The position numbers were made by a program, and so were the translations under genes. Positions 41,791-56,532 of a stretch of 64,000 nucleotides of DNA are shown piece after piece. The notes under the pieces are model-generated. The model made no database searches. It was not told the DNA's origin and saw only the letters and a program-made list of their open reading frames with translations. This stretch comes from Auanema rhodensis (Eukaryota > Nematoda > Chromadorea > Rhabditida > Rhabditidae): assembly GCA_964057225.1 (NCBI GenBank), contig OZ059898.1:17213267-17277266 (forward strand), written 5' to 3'. Numbering within the stretch: position 1 is the stretch's first letter; every line of letters begins with the position of its first letter.

Positions 41791-43715
41791 GGAATCTAAA
41801 AACATTTACTTTTTGCTAAATTATTCGGAAATTTTTCGAAAAAATTTTTGTCAAAATGTTTTTGGAAGCAATGTTGAGTGTACATGGAAACTCAACATAC
41901 ACTAATGCATCATTTTTCAAACGATCATAACTAATTTTTGTATTAAGCGTTTCTCAATGTAGTATAGTGCATTCGATGCGGATTTTTAAGCTGCGTCGAT
42001 CTGTGTTATCAGATTTGCGCTAGCTTAAAAATGCACCGAGACATCAACTGATATAAGTTCACACTTATATCCTCGATTTTCACCCTGAAGAAATAATTTT
42101 TTCGTTGAATAACATTGTCCATCGTGTTTGCCTTGAAAAAAGGAATCTAAAAACATCTACTTTTTGCTAAATTATTTTGAAATTTTTCGAAAAAATTTTT
42201 GTCAAAATGTTTTTGGTAGCAATGTTGAGTGTACATGGAAACTCAACATACACTAATGCATCATTTTTCAAACGATCATAACTAATTTTTGTATTAAGCG
42301 TTTCTCAATGTAGTATAGTGCATTCGATGCGGATTTTTAAGCTGCGTCGATCTGTGTTATCAGATTTGCGCTAGCTTAAAAATGCACCGAGACATCAACT
42401 GATATAAGTTCACACTTATATCCTCGATTTTCACCCTGAAGAAATAATTTTTTCGTTGAATAACATTGTCCATCGTCTTTGCCTTGAAAAAAGGAATCTA
42501 AAAACATCTACTTTTTGCTAAATTATTTTGAAATTTTTCGAAAAAATTTTTGTCAAAATGTTTTTGGAAGCAATGTTGAGTGTACATGGAAACTCAACAT
42601 ACACTAATGCATCATTTTTCAAACGATCATAACTAATTTTTGTATTAAGCGTTTCTCAATGTAGTATAGTGCATTCGATGCGGATTTTTAAGCTGCGTCG
42701 ATCTGTGTTATCAGATTTGCGCTAGCTTAAAAATGCACCGAGACATCAACTGATATAAGTTCACACTTATATCCTCGATTTTCACCCTGAAGAAATAATT
42801 TTTTCGTTGAATAACATCGTCCATCGTCTTTGCCTTGAAAAAAGAAATCTAAAAACATCTACTTTTTGCTAAATTATTTTGAAATTTTTCGAAAAAATTT
42901 TTGTCAAAATGTTTTTGGAAGCAATGTTGAGTGTACATGGAAACTCAACATACACTAATGCATCATTAGTCAAACGATCATAACTAATTTTTGTATTGAG
43001 CGTTTCTCAATGTAGTATAGTGCATTCGATGCGGATTTTTAAGCTGCGTCGATCTGTGTTATCAGATTTGCGCTAGCTTAAAAATGCACCGAGACATCAA
43101 CTGATATAAGTTCACACTTATATCCTCGATTTTCACCCTGAAGAAATAATTTTTTCGTTGAATAACATTGTCCATCGTCTTTGCCTTGAAAAAAGGAATC
43201 TAAAAACATCTACTTTTTGCTAAATTATTTTGAAATTTTTCGAAAAAATTTTTGTCAAAATGTTTTTGGAAGCAATGTTGAGTGTACATGGAAACTCAAC
43301 ATACACTAATGCATCATTTTTCAAACGATCATAACTAATTTTTGTATTAAGCGTTTCTCAATGTAGTATAGTGCATTCGATGCGGATTTTTAAGCTGCGT
43401 CGATCTGTGTTATCAGATTTGCGCTAGCTTAAAAATGCACCGAGACATCAACTGATATAAGTTCACACTTATATCCTCGATTTTCACCCTGAAGAAATAA
43501 TTTTTTCGTTGAATAACATTGTCCATCGTCTTTGCCTTGAAAAAAGGAATCTAAAAACATCTACTTTTTGCTAAATTATTTTGAAATTTTTCGAAAAAAT
43601 TTTTGTCAAAATGTTTTTGGAAGCAATGTTGAGTGTACATGGAAACTCAACATAGACTAATGCATCATTTTTCAAACGATCATAACTAATTTTTGTATTA
43701 AGCGTTTCTCAATGT
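40036..43715 (+). repeat. F/G segmental duplication, left copy (7,020-bp offset)
   Basis: About 10.5 monomers match 47056-50735. Shared markers: 'aatattgag' (40466 and 47486), 'gaattaagcg' monomers (41440 and 48460), 'attcgg' with 'gtgtttgcc' (41791 and 48811), 'ggtagc' and 'attagt' with 'gtattgagcg'. The match breaks inside monomers 43546/50566, after 'catagac' and before 'gtggattttt' versus 'gcggcttttt'. The right edge is approximate. Confidence 0.85.
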
Positions 43716-46700
43716 AGTATAGTGCATTCGATGTGGATTTTTAAGCTGCGTCGATCTGTGTTATCAGATTTGCGCTAGCTTAAAAATGCACCGAGACATC
43801 AACTGATATAAGTTCACACTTATATCTTCGATTTTCACCCTGAAGAAATAATTTTTTCGTTGAATAACATCGTCCATCGTCTTTGCCTTGAAAAAAGAAA
43901 TCTAAAAACATCTACTTTTTGCTAAATTATTTTGAAATTTTTCGAAAAAATTTTTGTCAAAATGTTTTTGGAAGCAATGTTGAGTGTACATGGAAACTCA
44001 ACATACACTAATGCATCATTAGTCAAACGATCATAACTAATTTTTGTATTAAGCGTTTCTCAATGTAGTATAGTGCATTCGATGCGGATTTTTAAGCTGC
44101 GTCGATCTGTGTTATCAGATTTGCGCTAGCTTAAAAATGCACCGAGACATCAACTGATATAAGTTCACACTTATATCCTCGATTTTCACCCTGAAGAAAT
44201 AATTTTTTCGTTGAATAACATTGTCCATCGTCTTTGCCTTGAAAAAAGGAATCTAAAAACATCTACTTTTTGCTAAATTATTTTGAAATTTTTCGAAAAA
44301 ATTTTTGTCAAAATGTTTTTGGAAGCAATGTTGAGTGTACATGGAAACTCAACATACACTAATGCATCATTTTTCAAACGATCATAACTAATTTTTGTAT
44401 TAAGCGTTTCTCAATGTAGTATAGTGCATTCGATGCGGATTTTTAAGCTGCGTCGATCTGTGTTATCAGATTTTAGCTAGCTTAAAAATGCACCGAGACA
44501 TCAACTGATATAAGTTCACACTTATATCCTCGATTTTCACCCTGAAGAAATAATTTTTTCGTTGAATAACATTGTCCATCGTCTTTGCCTTGAAAAAAGG
44601 AATCTAAAAACATCTACTTTTTGCTAAATTATTTTGAAATTTTTCGAAAAAATTTTTGTCAAAATGTTTTTGGAAGCAATGTTGAGTGTACATGGAAACT
44701 CAACATAGACTAATGCATCATTTTTCAAACGATCATAACTAATTTTTGTATTAAGCGTTTCTCAATGTAGTATAGTGCATTCGATGTGGATTTTTAAGCT
44801 GCGTCGATCTGTGTTATCAGATTTGCGCTAGCTTAAAAATGCACCGAGACATCAACTGATATAAGTTCACACTTATATCTTCGATTTTCACCCTGAAGAA
44901 ATAATTTTTTCGTTGAATAACATCGTCCATCGTCTTTGCCTTGAAAAAAGAAATCTAAAAACATCTACTTTTTGCTAAATTATTTTGAAATTTTTCGAAA
45001 AAATTTTTGTCAAAATGTTTTTGGAAGCAATGTTGAGTGTACATGGAAACTCAACATACACTAATGCATCATTAGTCAAACGATCATAACTAATTTTTGT
45101 ATTAAGCGTTTCTCAATGTAGTATAGTGCATTCGATGCGGCTTTTTAAGCTGCGTCGATCTGTGTTATCAGATTTGCGCTAGCTTAAAAATGCACCGAGA
45201 TATCAACTGATATAAGTTCACACTTATATCCTCGATTTTCACCCTGAAAAAATAATTTTTTCGTTGAATAACATCGTCCATCGTCTTTGCCTTGAAAAAA
45301 GAAATCTAAAAACATCTACTTTTTGCTAAATTATTTTGAAATTTTTCGAAAAAATTTTTGTCAAAATGTTTTTGGAAGCAATGTTGAGTGTACATGGAAA
45401 CTCAACATACACTAATGCATCATTAGTCAAACGATCATAACTAATTTTTGTATTGAGCGTTTCTCAATGTAGTATAGTGCATTCGATGCGGATTTTTAAG
45501 CTGCGTCGATCTGTGTTATCAGATTTGCGCTAGCTTAAAAATGCACCGAGACATCAACTGATATAAGTTCACACTTATATCCTCGATTTTCACCCTGAAG
45601 AAATAATTTTTTCGTTGAATAACATCGTCCATCGTCTTTGCCTTGAAAAAAGAAATCTAAAAACATCTACTTTTTGCTAAATTATTTTGAAATTTTTCGA
45701 AAAAATTTTTGTCAAAATGTTTTTGGTAGCAATGTTGAGTGTACATGGAAACTCAACATACACTAATGCATCATTTTTCAAACGATCATAACTAATTTTT
45801 GTATTAAGCGTTTCTCAATGTAGTATAGTGCATTCGATGCGGATTTTTAAGCTGCGTCGATCTGTGTTATCAGATTTGCGCTAGCTTAAAAATGCACCGA
45901 GACATCAACTGATATAAGTTCACACTTATATCCTCGATTTTCACCCTGAAGAAATAATTTTTTCGTTGAATAACATTGTCCATCGTCTTTGCCTTGAAAA
46001 AAGGAATCTAAAAACATCTACTTTTTGCTAAATTATTTTGAAATTTTTCGAAAAAATTTTTGTCAAAATGTTTTTGGAAGCAATGTTGAGTGTACATGGA
46101 AACTCAACATACACTAATGCATCATTTTTCAAACGATCATAACTAATTTTTGTATTAAGCGTTTCTCAATGTAGTATAGTGCATTCGATGCGGATTTTTA
46201 AGCTGCGTCGATCTGTGTTATCAGATTTGCGCTAGCTTAAAAATGCACCGAGACATCAACTGATATAAGTTCACACTTATATCCTCGATTTTCACCCTGA
46301 AGAAATAATTTTTTCGTTGAATAACATTGTCCATCGTCTTTGCCTTGAAAAAAGGAATCTAAAAACATCTACTTTTTGCTAAATTATTTTGAAATTTTTC
46401 GAAAAAATTTTTGTCAAAATGTTTTTGGAAGCAATGTTGAGTGTACATGGAAACTCAACATAGACTAATGCATCATTTTTCAAACGATCATAACTAATTT
46501 TTGTATTAAGCGTTTCTCAATGTAGTATAGTGCATTCGATGTGGATTTTTAAGCTGCGTCGATCTGTGTTATCAGATTTGCGCTAGCTTAAAAATGCACC
46601 GAGACATCAACTGATATAAGTTCACACTTATATCTTCGATTTTCACCCTGAAGAAATAATTTTTTCGTTGAATAACATCGTCCATCGTCTTTGCCTTGAA

Positions 46701-47055
46701 AAAAGGAATCTAAAAACATCTACTTTTTGCTAAATTATTTTGAAATTTTTCGAAAAAATTTTTGTCAAAATGTTTTTGGAAGCAATGTTGAGTGTACATG
46801 GAAACTCAACATACACTAATGCATCATTAGTCAAACGATCATAACTAATTTTTGTATTAAGCGTTTCTCAATGTAGTATAGTGCATTCGATGCGGCTTTT
46901 TAAGCTGCGTCGATCTGTGTTATCAGATTTGCGCTAGCTTAAAAATGCACCGAGATATCAACTGATATAAGTTCACACTTATATCCTCGATTTTCACCCT
47001 GAAAAAATAATTTTTTCGTTGAATAACATAGTCCATCGTCTTTGCCTTGAAAAAA

Positions 47056-50000
47056 GGAATCTAAAAACATCTACTTTTTGCTAAATTATTTTGAAATTTT
47101 TCGAAAAAATTTTTGTCAAAATGTTTTTGGAAGCAATGTTGAGTGTACATGGAAACTCAACATACACTAATGCATCATTTTTCAAACGATCATAACTAAT
47201 TTTTGTATTAAGCGTTTCTCAATGTAGTATAGTGCATTCGATGCGGATTTTTAAGCTGCGTCGATCTGTGTTATCAGATTTGCGCTAGCTTAAAAATGCA
47301 CCGAGACATCAACTGATATAAGTTCACACTTATATCCTCGATTTTCACCCTGAAGAAATAATTTTTTCGTTGAATAACATTGTCCATCGTCTTTGCCTTG
47401 AAAAAAGGAATCTAAAAACATCTACTTTTTGCTAAATTATTTTGAAATTTTTCGAAAAAATTTTTGTCAAAATGTTTTTGGAAGCAATATTGAGTGTACA
47501 TGGAAACTCAACATACACTAATGCATCATTTTTCAAACGATCATAACTAATTTTTGTATTAAGCGTTTCTCAATGTAGTATAGTGCATTCGATGCGGATT
47601 TTTAAGCTGCGTCGATCTGTGTTATCAGATTTGCGCTAGCTTAAAAATGCACCTAGACATCAACTGATATAAGTTCACACTTATATCCTCGATTTTCACC
47701 CTGAAGAAATAATTTTTTCGTTGAATAACATTGTCCATCGTCTTTGCCTTGAAAAAAGGAATCTAAAAACATCTACTTTTTGCTAAATTATTTTGAAATT
47801 TTTCGAAAAAATTTTTGTCAAAATGTTTTTGGAAGCAATGTTGAGTGTACATGGAAACTCAACATACACTAATGCATCATTTTTCAAACGATCATAACTA
47901 ATTTTTGTATTAAGCGTTTCTCAATGTAGTATAGTGCATTCGATGCGGATTTTTAAGCTGCGTCGATCTGTGTTATCAGATTTGCGCTAGCTTAAAAATG
48001 CACCGAGACATCAACTGATATAAGTTCACACTTATATCCTCGATTTTCACCCTGAAGAAATAATTTTTTCATTGAATAACATTGTCCATCGTCTTTGCCT
48101 TGAAAAAAGGAATCTAAAAACATCTACTTTTTGCTAAATTATTTTGAAATTTTTCGAAAAAATTTTTGTCAAAATGTTTTTGGAAGCAATGTTGAGTGTA
48201 CATGGAAACTCAACATACACTAATGCATCATTTTTCAAACGATCATAACTAATTTTTGTATTAAGCGTTTCTCAATGTAGTATAGTGCATTCGATGCGGA
48301 TTTTTAAGCTGCGTCGATCTGTGTTATCAGATTTGCGCTAGCTTAAAAATGCACCGAGACATCAACTGATATAAGTTCACACTTATATCCTCGATTTTCA
48401 CCCTGAAGAAATAATTTTTTCGTTGAATAACATTGTCCATCGTCTTTGCCTTGAAAAAAGAAATCTAAAAACATCTACTTTTTGCTAAATTATTTTGAAA
48501 TTTTTCGAAAAAATTTTTGTCAAAATGTTTTTGGAAGCAATGTTGAGTGTACATGGAAACTCAACATACACTAATGCATTATTTTTCAAACGATCATAAC
48601 TAATTTTTGAATTAAGCGTTTCTCAATGTAGTATAGTGCATTCGATGCGGATTTTTAAGCTGCGTCGATCTGTGTTATCAGATTTGCGCTAGCTTAAAAA
48701 TGCACCGAGATATCAACTGATATAAGTTCACACTTATATTCTCGATTTTCACCCTGAAGAATTAATTTTTTCGTTGAATAACATTGTCCATCGTCTTTGC
48801 CTTGAAAAAAGGAATCTAAAAACATTTACTTTTTGCTAAATTATTCGGAAATTTTTCGAAAAAATTTTTGTCAAAATGTTTTTGGAAGCAATGTTGAGTG
48901 TACATGGAAACTCAACATACACTAATGCATCATTTTTCAAACGATCATAACTAATTTTTGTATTAAGCGTTTCTCAATGTAGTATAGTGCATTCGATGCG
49001 GATTTTTAAGCTGCGTCGATCTGTGTTATCAGATTTGCGCTAGCTTAAAAATGCACCGAGACATCAACTGATATAAGTTCACACTTATATCCTCGATTTT
49101 CACCCTGAAGAAATAATTTTTTCGTTGAATAACATTGTCCATCGTGTTTGCCTTGAAAAAAGGAATCTAAAAACATCTACTTTTTGCTAAATTATTTTGA
49201 AATTTTTCGAAAAAATTTTTGTCAAAATGTTTTTGGTAGCAATGTTGAGTGTACATGGAAACTCAACATACACTAATGCATCATTTTTCAAACGATCATA
49301 ACTAATTTTTGTATTAAGCGTTTCTCAATGTAGTATAGTGCATTCGATGCGGATTTTTAAGCTGCGTCGATCTGTGTTATCAGATTTGCGCTAGCTTAAA
49401 AATGCACCGAGACATCAACTGATATAAGTTCACACTTATATCCTCGATTTTCACCCTGAAGAAATAATTTTTTCGTTGAATAACATTGTCCATCGTCTTT
49501 GCCTTGAAAAAAGGAATCTAAAAACATCTACTTTTTGCTAAATTATTTTGAAATTTTTCGAAAAAATTTTTGTCAAAATGTTTTTGGAAGCAATGTTGAG
49601 TGTACATGGAAACTCAACATACACTAATGCATCATTTTTCAAACGATCATAACTAATTTTTGTATTAAGCGTTTCTCAATGTAGTATAGTGCATTCGATG
49701 CGGATTTTTAAGCTGCGTCGATCTGTGTTATCAGATTTGCGCTAGCTTAAAAATGCACCGAGACATCAACTGATATAAGTTCACACTTATATCCTCGATT
49801 TTCACCCTGAAGAAATAATTTTTTCGTTGAATAACATCGTCCATCGTCTTTGCCTTGAAAAAAGAAATCTAAAAACATCTACTTTTTGCTAAATTATTTT
49901 GAAATTTTTCGAAAAAATTTTTGTCAAAATGTTTTTGGAAGCAATGTTGAGTGTACATGGAAACTCAACATACACTAATGCATCATTAGTCAAACGATCA

Positions 50001-50735
50001 TAACTAATTTTTGTATTGAGCGTTTCTCAATGTAGTATAGTGCATTCGATGCGGATTTTTAAGCTGCGTCGATCTGTGTTATCAGATTTGCGCTAGCTTA
50101 AAAATGCACCGAGACATCAACTGATATAAGTTCACACTTATATCCTCGATTTTCACCCTGAAGAAATAATTTTTTCGTTGAATAACATTGTCCATCGTCT
50201 TTGCCTTGAAAAAAGGAATCTAAAAACATCTACTTTTTGCTAAATTATTTTGAAATTTTTCGAAAAAATTTTTGTCAAAATGTTTTTGGAAGCAATGTTG
50301 AGTGTACATGGAAACTCAACATACACTAATGCATCGTTTTTCAAACGATCATAACTAATTTTTGTATTAAGCGTTTCTCAATGTAGTATAGTGCATTCGA
50401 TGCGGATTTTTAAGCTGCGTCGATCTGTGTTATCAGATTTGCGCTAGCTTAAAAATGCACCGAGACATCAACTGATATAAGTTCACACTTATATCCTCGA
50501 TTTTCACCCTGAAGAAATAATTTTTTCGTTGAATAACATTGTCCATCGTCTTTGCCTTGAAAAAAGGAATCTAAAAACATCTACTTTTTGCTAAATTATT
50601 TTGAAATTTTTCGAAAAAATTTTTGTCAAAATGTTTTTGGAAGCAATGTTGAGTGTACATGGAAACTCAACATAGACTAATGCATCATTTTTCAAACGAT
50701 CATAACTAATTTTTGTATTAAGCGTTTCTCAATGT
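47056..50735 (+). repeat. F/G segmental duplication, right copy (7,020-bp offset)
   Basis: Copy of 40036-43715. Differences seen: 'cacctagac' near 47651, 'ttcattgaat' at 48070 and 'gcatcgttttt' near 50335. The 'ttcattg' change was then carried into the later copies at 51580 and 54739, giving an order of events. Confidence 0.85.
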
Positions 50736-53373
50736 AGTATAGTGCATTCGATGCGGCTTTTTAAGCTGCGTCGATCTGTGTTATCAGATTTGCGCTAGCT
50801 TAAAAATGCACCGAGATATCAACTGATATAAGTTCACACTTATATCCTCGATTTTCACCCTGAAAAAATAATTTTTTCGTTGAATAACATAGTCCATCGT
50901 CTTTGCCTTGAAAAAAGGAATCTAAAAACATTTACTTTTTGCTAAATTATTCGGAAATTTTTCGAAAAAATTTTTGTCAAAATGTTTTTGGAAGCAATGT
51001 TGAGTGTACATGGAAACTCAACATACACTAATGCATCATTTTTCAAACGATCATAACTAATTTTTGTATTAAGCGTTTCTCAATGTAGTATAGTGCATTC
51101 GATGCGGATTTTTAAGCTGCGTCGATCTGTGTTATCAGATTTGCGCTAGCTTAAAAATGCACCGAGACATCAACTGATATAAGTTCACACTTATATCCTC
51201 GATTTTCACCCTGAAGAATTAATTTTTTCGTTGAATAACATTGTCCATCGTCTTTGCCTTGAAAAAAGGAATCTAAAAACATCTACTTTTTGCTGAATTA
51301 TTTTGAAATTTTTCGAAAAAATTTTTGTCAAAATGTTTTTGGAAGCAATGTTGAGTGTACATGGAAACTCAACATACACTAATGCATCATTTTTCAAACG
51401 ATCATAACTAATTTTTGTATTAAGCGTTTCTCAATGTAGTATAGTGCATTCGATGCGGATTTTTAAGCTGCGTCGATCTGTGTTATCAGATTTGCGCTAG
51501 CTTAAAAATGCACCGAGACATCAACTGATATAAGTTCACACTTATATCCTCGATTTTCACCCTGAAGAAATAATTTTTTCATTGAATAACATTGTCCATC
51601 GTCTTTGCCTTGAAAAAAGGAATCTAAAAACATCTACTTTTTGCTAAATTATTTTGAAATTTTTCGAAAAAATTTTTGTCAAAATGTTTTTGGAAGCAAT
51701 GTTGAGTGTACATGGAAACTCAACATACACTAATGCATCATTTTTCAAACGATCATAACTAATTTTTGTATTAAGCGTTTCTCAATGTAGTATAGTGCAT
51801 TCGATGCGGATTTTTAAGCTGCGTCGATCTGTGTTATCAGATTTGCGCTAGCTTAAAAATGCACCGAGACATCAACTGATATAAGTTCACACTTATATCC
51901 TCGATTTTCACCCTGAAGAAATAATTTTTTCGTTGAATAACATTGTCCATCGTCTTTGCCTTGAAAAAAGAAATCTAAAAACATCTACTTTTTGCTAAAT
52001 TATTTTGAAATTTTTCGAAAAAATTTTTGTCAAAATGTTTTTGGAAGCAATGTTGAGTGTACATGGAAACTCAACATACACTAATGCATTATTTTTCAAA
52101 CGATCATAACTAATTTTTGAATTAAGCGTTTCTCAATGTAGTATAGTGCATTCGATGCGGATTTTTAAGCTGCGTCGATCTGTGTTATCAGATTTGCGCT
52201 AGCTTAAAAATGCACCGAGATATCAACTGATATAAGTTCACACTTATATTCTCGATTTTCACCCTGAAGAATTAATTTTTTCGTTGAATAACATTGTCCA
52301 TCGTCTTTGCCTTGAAAAAAGGAATCTAAAAACATTTACTTTTTGCTAAATTATTCGGAAATTTTTCGAAAAAATTTTTGTCAAAATGTTTTTGGAAGCA
52401 ATGTTGAGTGTACATGGAAACTCAACATACACTAATGCATCATTTTTCAAACGATCATAACTAATTTTTGTATTAAGCGTTTCTCAATGTAGTATAGTGC
52501 ATTCGATGCGGATTTTTAAGCTGCGTCGATCTGTGTTATCAGATTTGCGCTAGCTTAAAAATGCACCGAGACATCAACTGATATAAGTTCACACTTATAT
52601 CCTCGATTTTCACCCTGAAGAAATAATTTTTTCGTTGAATAACATTGTCCATCGTGTTTGCCTTGAAAAAAGGAATCTAAAAACATCTACTTTTTGCTAA
52701 ATTATTTTGAAATTTTTCGAAAAAATTTTTGTCAAAATGTTTTTGGTAGCAATGTTGAGTGTACATGGAAACTCAACATACACTAATGCATCATTTTTCA
52801 AACGATCATAACTAATTTTTGTATTAAGCGTTTCTCAATGTAGTATAGTGCATTCGATGCGGATTTTTAAGCTGCGTCGATCTGTGTTATCAGATTTGCG
52901 CTAGCTTAAAAATGCACCGAGACATCAACTGATATAAGTTCACACTTATATCCTCGATTTTCACCCTGAAGAAATAATTTTTTCGTTGAATAACATTGTC
53001 CATCGTCTTTGCCTTGAAAAAAGGAATCTAAAAACATCTACTTTTTGCTAAATTATTTTGAAATTTTTCGAAAAAATTTTTGTCAAAATGTTTTTGGAAG
53101 CAATGTTGAGTGTACATGGAAACTCAACATACACTAATGCATCATTTTTCAAACGATCATAACTAATTTTTGTATTAAGCGTTTCTCAATGTAGTATAGT
53201 GCATTCGATGCGGATTTTTAAGCTGCGTCGATCTGTGTTATCAGATTTGCGCTAGCTTAAAAATGCACCGAGACATCAACTGATATAAGTTCACACTTAT
53301 ATCCTCGATTTTCACCCTGAAGAAATAATTTTTTCGTTGAATAACATTGTCCATCGTCTTTGCCTTGAAAAAA
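50566..53373 (+). repeat. Block G 9-monomer HOR, copy 1 (8 shared monomers)
   Basis: Eight monomers match 53725-56532 in order at 3,159 bp: 'catagac' with 'gcggcttttt' (50566), 'atttac' with 'attcgg' (50917), 'gctgaa' (51268), consensus, 'gaattaagcg' marker (51970), 'attcgg' with 'gtgtttgcc', 'ggtagc', consensus. The last monomer of each copy differs at 'acattgtcc' versus 'acatcgtcc'. Confidence 0.87.
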
Positions 53374-53724
53374 GGAATCTAAAAACATCTACTTTTTGCT
53401 AAATTATTCGGAAATTTTTCGAAAAAATTTTTGTCAAAATGTTTTTGGAAGCAATGTTGAGTGTACATGGAAACTCAACATACACTAATGCATCATTTTT
53501 CAAACGATCATAACTAATTTTTGTATTAAGCGTTTCTCAATGTAGTATAGTGCATTCGATGCGGATTTTTAAGCTGCGTCGATCTGTGTTATCAGATTTG
53601 CGCTAGCTTAAAAATGCACCGAGACATCAACTGATATAAGTTCACACTTATATCCTCGATTTTCACCCTGAAGAAATAATTTTTTCGTTGAATAACATTG
53701 TCCATCGTCTTTGCCTTGAAAAAA
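53374..53724 (+). repeat. Block G spacer monomer between HOR copies
   Basis: A monomer with 'catctac' and 'attcgg', a combination of states not seen elsewhere. Its counterpart one period later (56533) is of 'attagt' type, so it marks the end of the shared segment. Confidence 0.75.
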
Positions 53725-56532
53725 GGAATCTAAAAACATCTACTTTTTGCTAAATTATTTTGAAATTTTTCGAAAAAATTTTTGTCAAAATGTTTTTGGA
53801 AGCAATGTTGAGTGTACATGGAAACTCAACATAGACTAATGCATCATTTTTCAAACGATCATAACTAATTTTTGTATTAAGCGTTTCTCAATGTAGTATA
53901 GTGCATTCGATGCGGCTTTTTAAGCTGCGTCGATCTGTGTTATCAGATTTGCGCTAGCTTAAAAATGCACCGAGATATCAACTGATATAAGTTCACACTT
54001 ATATCCTCGATTTTCACCCTGAAAAAATAATTTTTTCGTTGAATAACATAGTCCATCGTCTTTGCCTTGAAAAAAGGAATCTAAAAACATTTACTTTTTG
54101 CTAAATTATTCGGAAATTTTTCGAAAAAATTTTTGTCAAAATGTTTTTGGAAGCAATGTTGAGTGTACATGGAAACTCAACATACACTAATGCATCATTT
54201 TTCAAACGATCATAACTAATTTTTGTATTAAGCGTTTCTCAATGTAGTATAGTGCATTCGATGCGGATTTTTAAGCTGCGTCGATCTGTGTTATCAGATT
54301 TGCGCTAGCTTAAAAATGCACCGAGACATCAACTGATATAAGTTCACACTTATATCCTCGATTTTCACCCTGAAGAATTAATTTTTTCGTTGAATAACAT
54401 TGTCCATCGTCTTTGCCTTGAAAAAAGGAATCTAAAAACATCTACTTTTTGCTGAATTATTTTGAAATTTTTCGAAAAAATTTTTGTCAAAATGTTTTTG
54501 GAAGCAATGTTGAGTGTACATGGAAACTCAACATACACTAATGCATCATTTTTCAAACGATCATAACTAATTTTTGTATTAAGCGTTTCTCAATGTAGTA
54601 TAGTGCATTCGATGCGGATTTTTAAGCTGCGTCGATCTGTGTTATCAGATTTGCGCTAGCTTAAAAATGCACCGAGACATCAACTGATATAAGTTCACAC
54701 TTATATCCTCGATTTTCACCCTGAAGAAATAATTTTTTCATTGAATAACATTGTCCATCGTCTTTGCCTTGAAAAAAGGAATCTAAAAACATCTACTTTT
54801 TGCTAAATTATTTTGAAATTTTTCGAAAAAATTTTTGTCAAAATGTTTTTGGAAGCAATGTTGAGTGTACATGGAAACTCAACATACACTAATGCATCAT
54901 TTTTCAAACGATCATAACTAATTTTTGTATTAAGCGTTTCTCAATGTAGTATAGTGCATTCGATGCGGATTTTTAAGCTGCGTCGATCTGTGTTATCAGA
55001 TTTGCGCTAGCTTAAAAATGCACCGAGACATCAACTGATATAAGTTCACACTTATATCCTCGATTTTCACCCTGAAGAAATAATTTTTTCGTTGAATAAC
55101 ATTGTCCATCGTCTTTGCCTTGAAAAAAGAAATCTAAAAACATCTACTTTTTGCTAAATTATTTTGAAATTTTTCGAAAAAATTTTTGTCAAAATGTTTT
55201 TGGAAGCAATGTTGAGTGTACATGGAAACTCAACATACACTAATGCATTATTTTTCAAACGATCATAACTAATTTTTGAATTAAGCGTTTCTCAATGTAG
55301 TATAGTGCATTCGATGCGGATTTTTAAGCTGCGTCGATCTGTGTTATCAGATTTGCGCTAGCTTAAAAATGCACCGAGATATCAACTGATATAAGTTCAC
55401 ACTTATATTCTCGATTTTCACCCTGAAGAATTAATTTTTTCGTTGAATAACATTGTCCATCGTCTTTGCCTTGAAAAAAGGAATCTAAAAACATTTACTT
55501 TTTGCTAAATTATTCGGAAATTTTTCGAAAAAATTTTTGTCAAAATGTTTTTGGAAGCAATGTTGAGTGTACATGGAAACTCAACATACACTAATGCATC
55601 ATTTTTCAAACGATCATAACTAATTTTTGTATTAAGCGTTTCTCAATGTAGTATAGTGCATTCGATGCGGATTTTTAAGCTGCGTCGATCTGTGTTATCA
55701 GATTTGCGCTAGCTTAAAAATGCACCGAGACATCAACTGATATAAGTTCACACTTATATCCTCGATTTTCACCCTGAAGAAATAATTTTTTCGTTGAATA
55801 ACATTGTCCATCGTGTTTGCCTTGAAAAAAGGAATCTAAAAACATCTACTTTTTGCTAAATTATTTTGAAATTTTTCGAAAAAATTTTTGTCAAAATGTT
55901 TTTGGTAGCAATGTTGAGTGTACATGGAAACTCAACATACACTAATGCATCATTTTTCAAACGATCATAACTAATTTTTGTATTAAGCGTTTCTCAATGT
56001 AGTATAGTGCATTCGATGCGGATTTTTAAGCTGCGTCGATCTGTGTTATCAGATTTGCGCTAGCTTAAAAATGCACCGAGACATCAACTGATATAAGTTC
56101 ACACTTATATCCTCGATTTTCACCCTGAAGAAATAATTTTTTCGTTGAATAACATTGTCCATCGTCTTTGCCTTGAAAAAAGGAATCTAAAAACATCTAC
56201 TTTTTGCTAAATTATTTTGAAATTTTTCGAAAAAATTTTTGTCAAAATGTTTTTGGAAGCAATGTTGAGTGTACATGGAAACTCAACATACACTAATGCA
56301 TCATTTTTCAAACGATCATAACTAATTTTTGTATTAAGCGTTTCTCAATGTAGTATAGTGCATTCGATGCGGATTTTTAAGCTGCGTCGATCTGTGTTAT
56401 CAGATTTGCGCTAGCTTAAAAATGCACCGAGACATCAACTGATATAAGTTCACACTTATATCCTCGATTTTCACCCTGAAGAAATAATTTTTTCGTTGAA
56501 TAACATCGTCCATCGTCTTTGCCTTGAAAAAA
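53725..56532 (+). repeat. Block G 9-monomer HOR, copy 2 (8 shared monomers)
   Basis: Copy of 50566-53373. Monomers 56182, 56533 and 56884 match instead 49513, 49864 and 50215 (offset 6,669 bp, 19 monomers), so this copy switches template near its right end. Confidence 0.86.
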
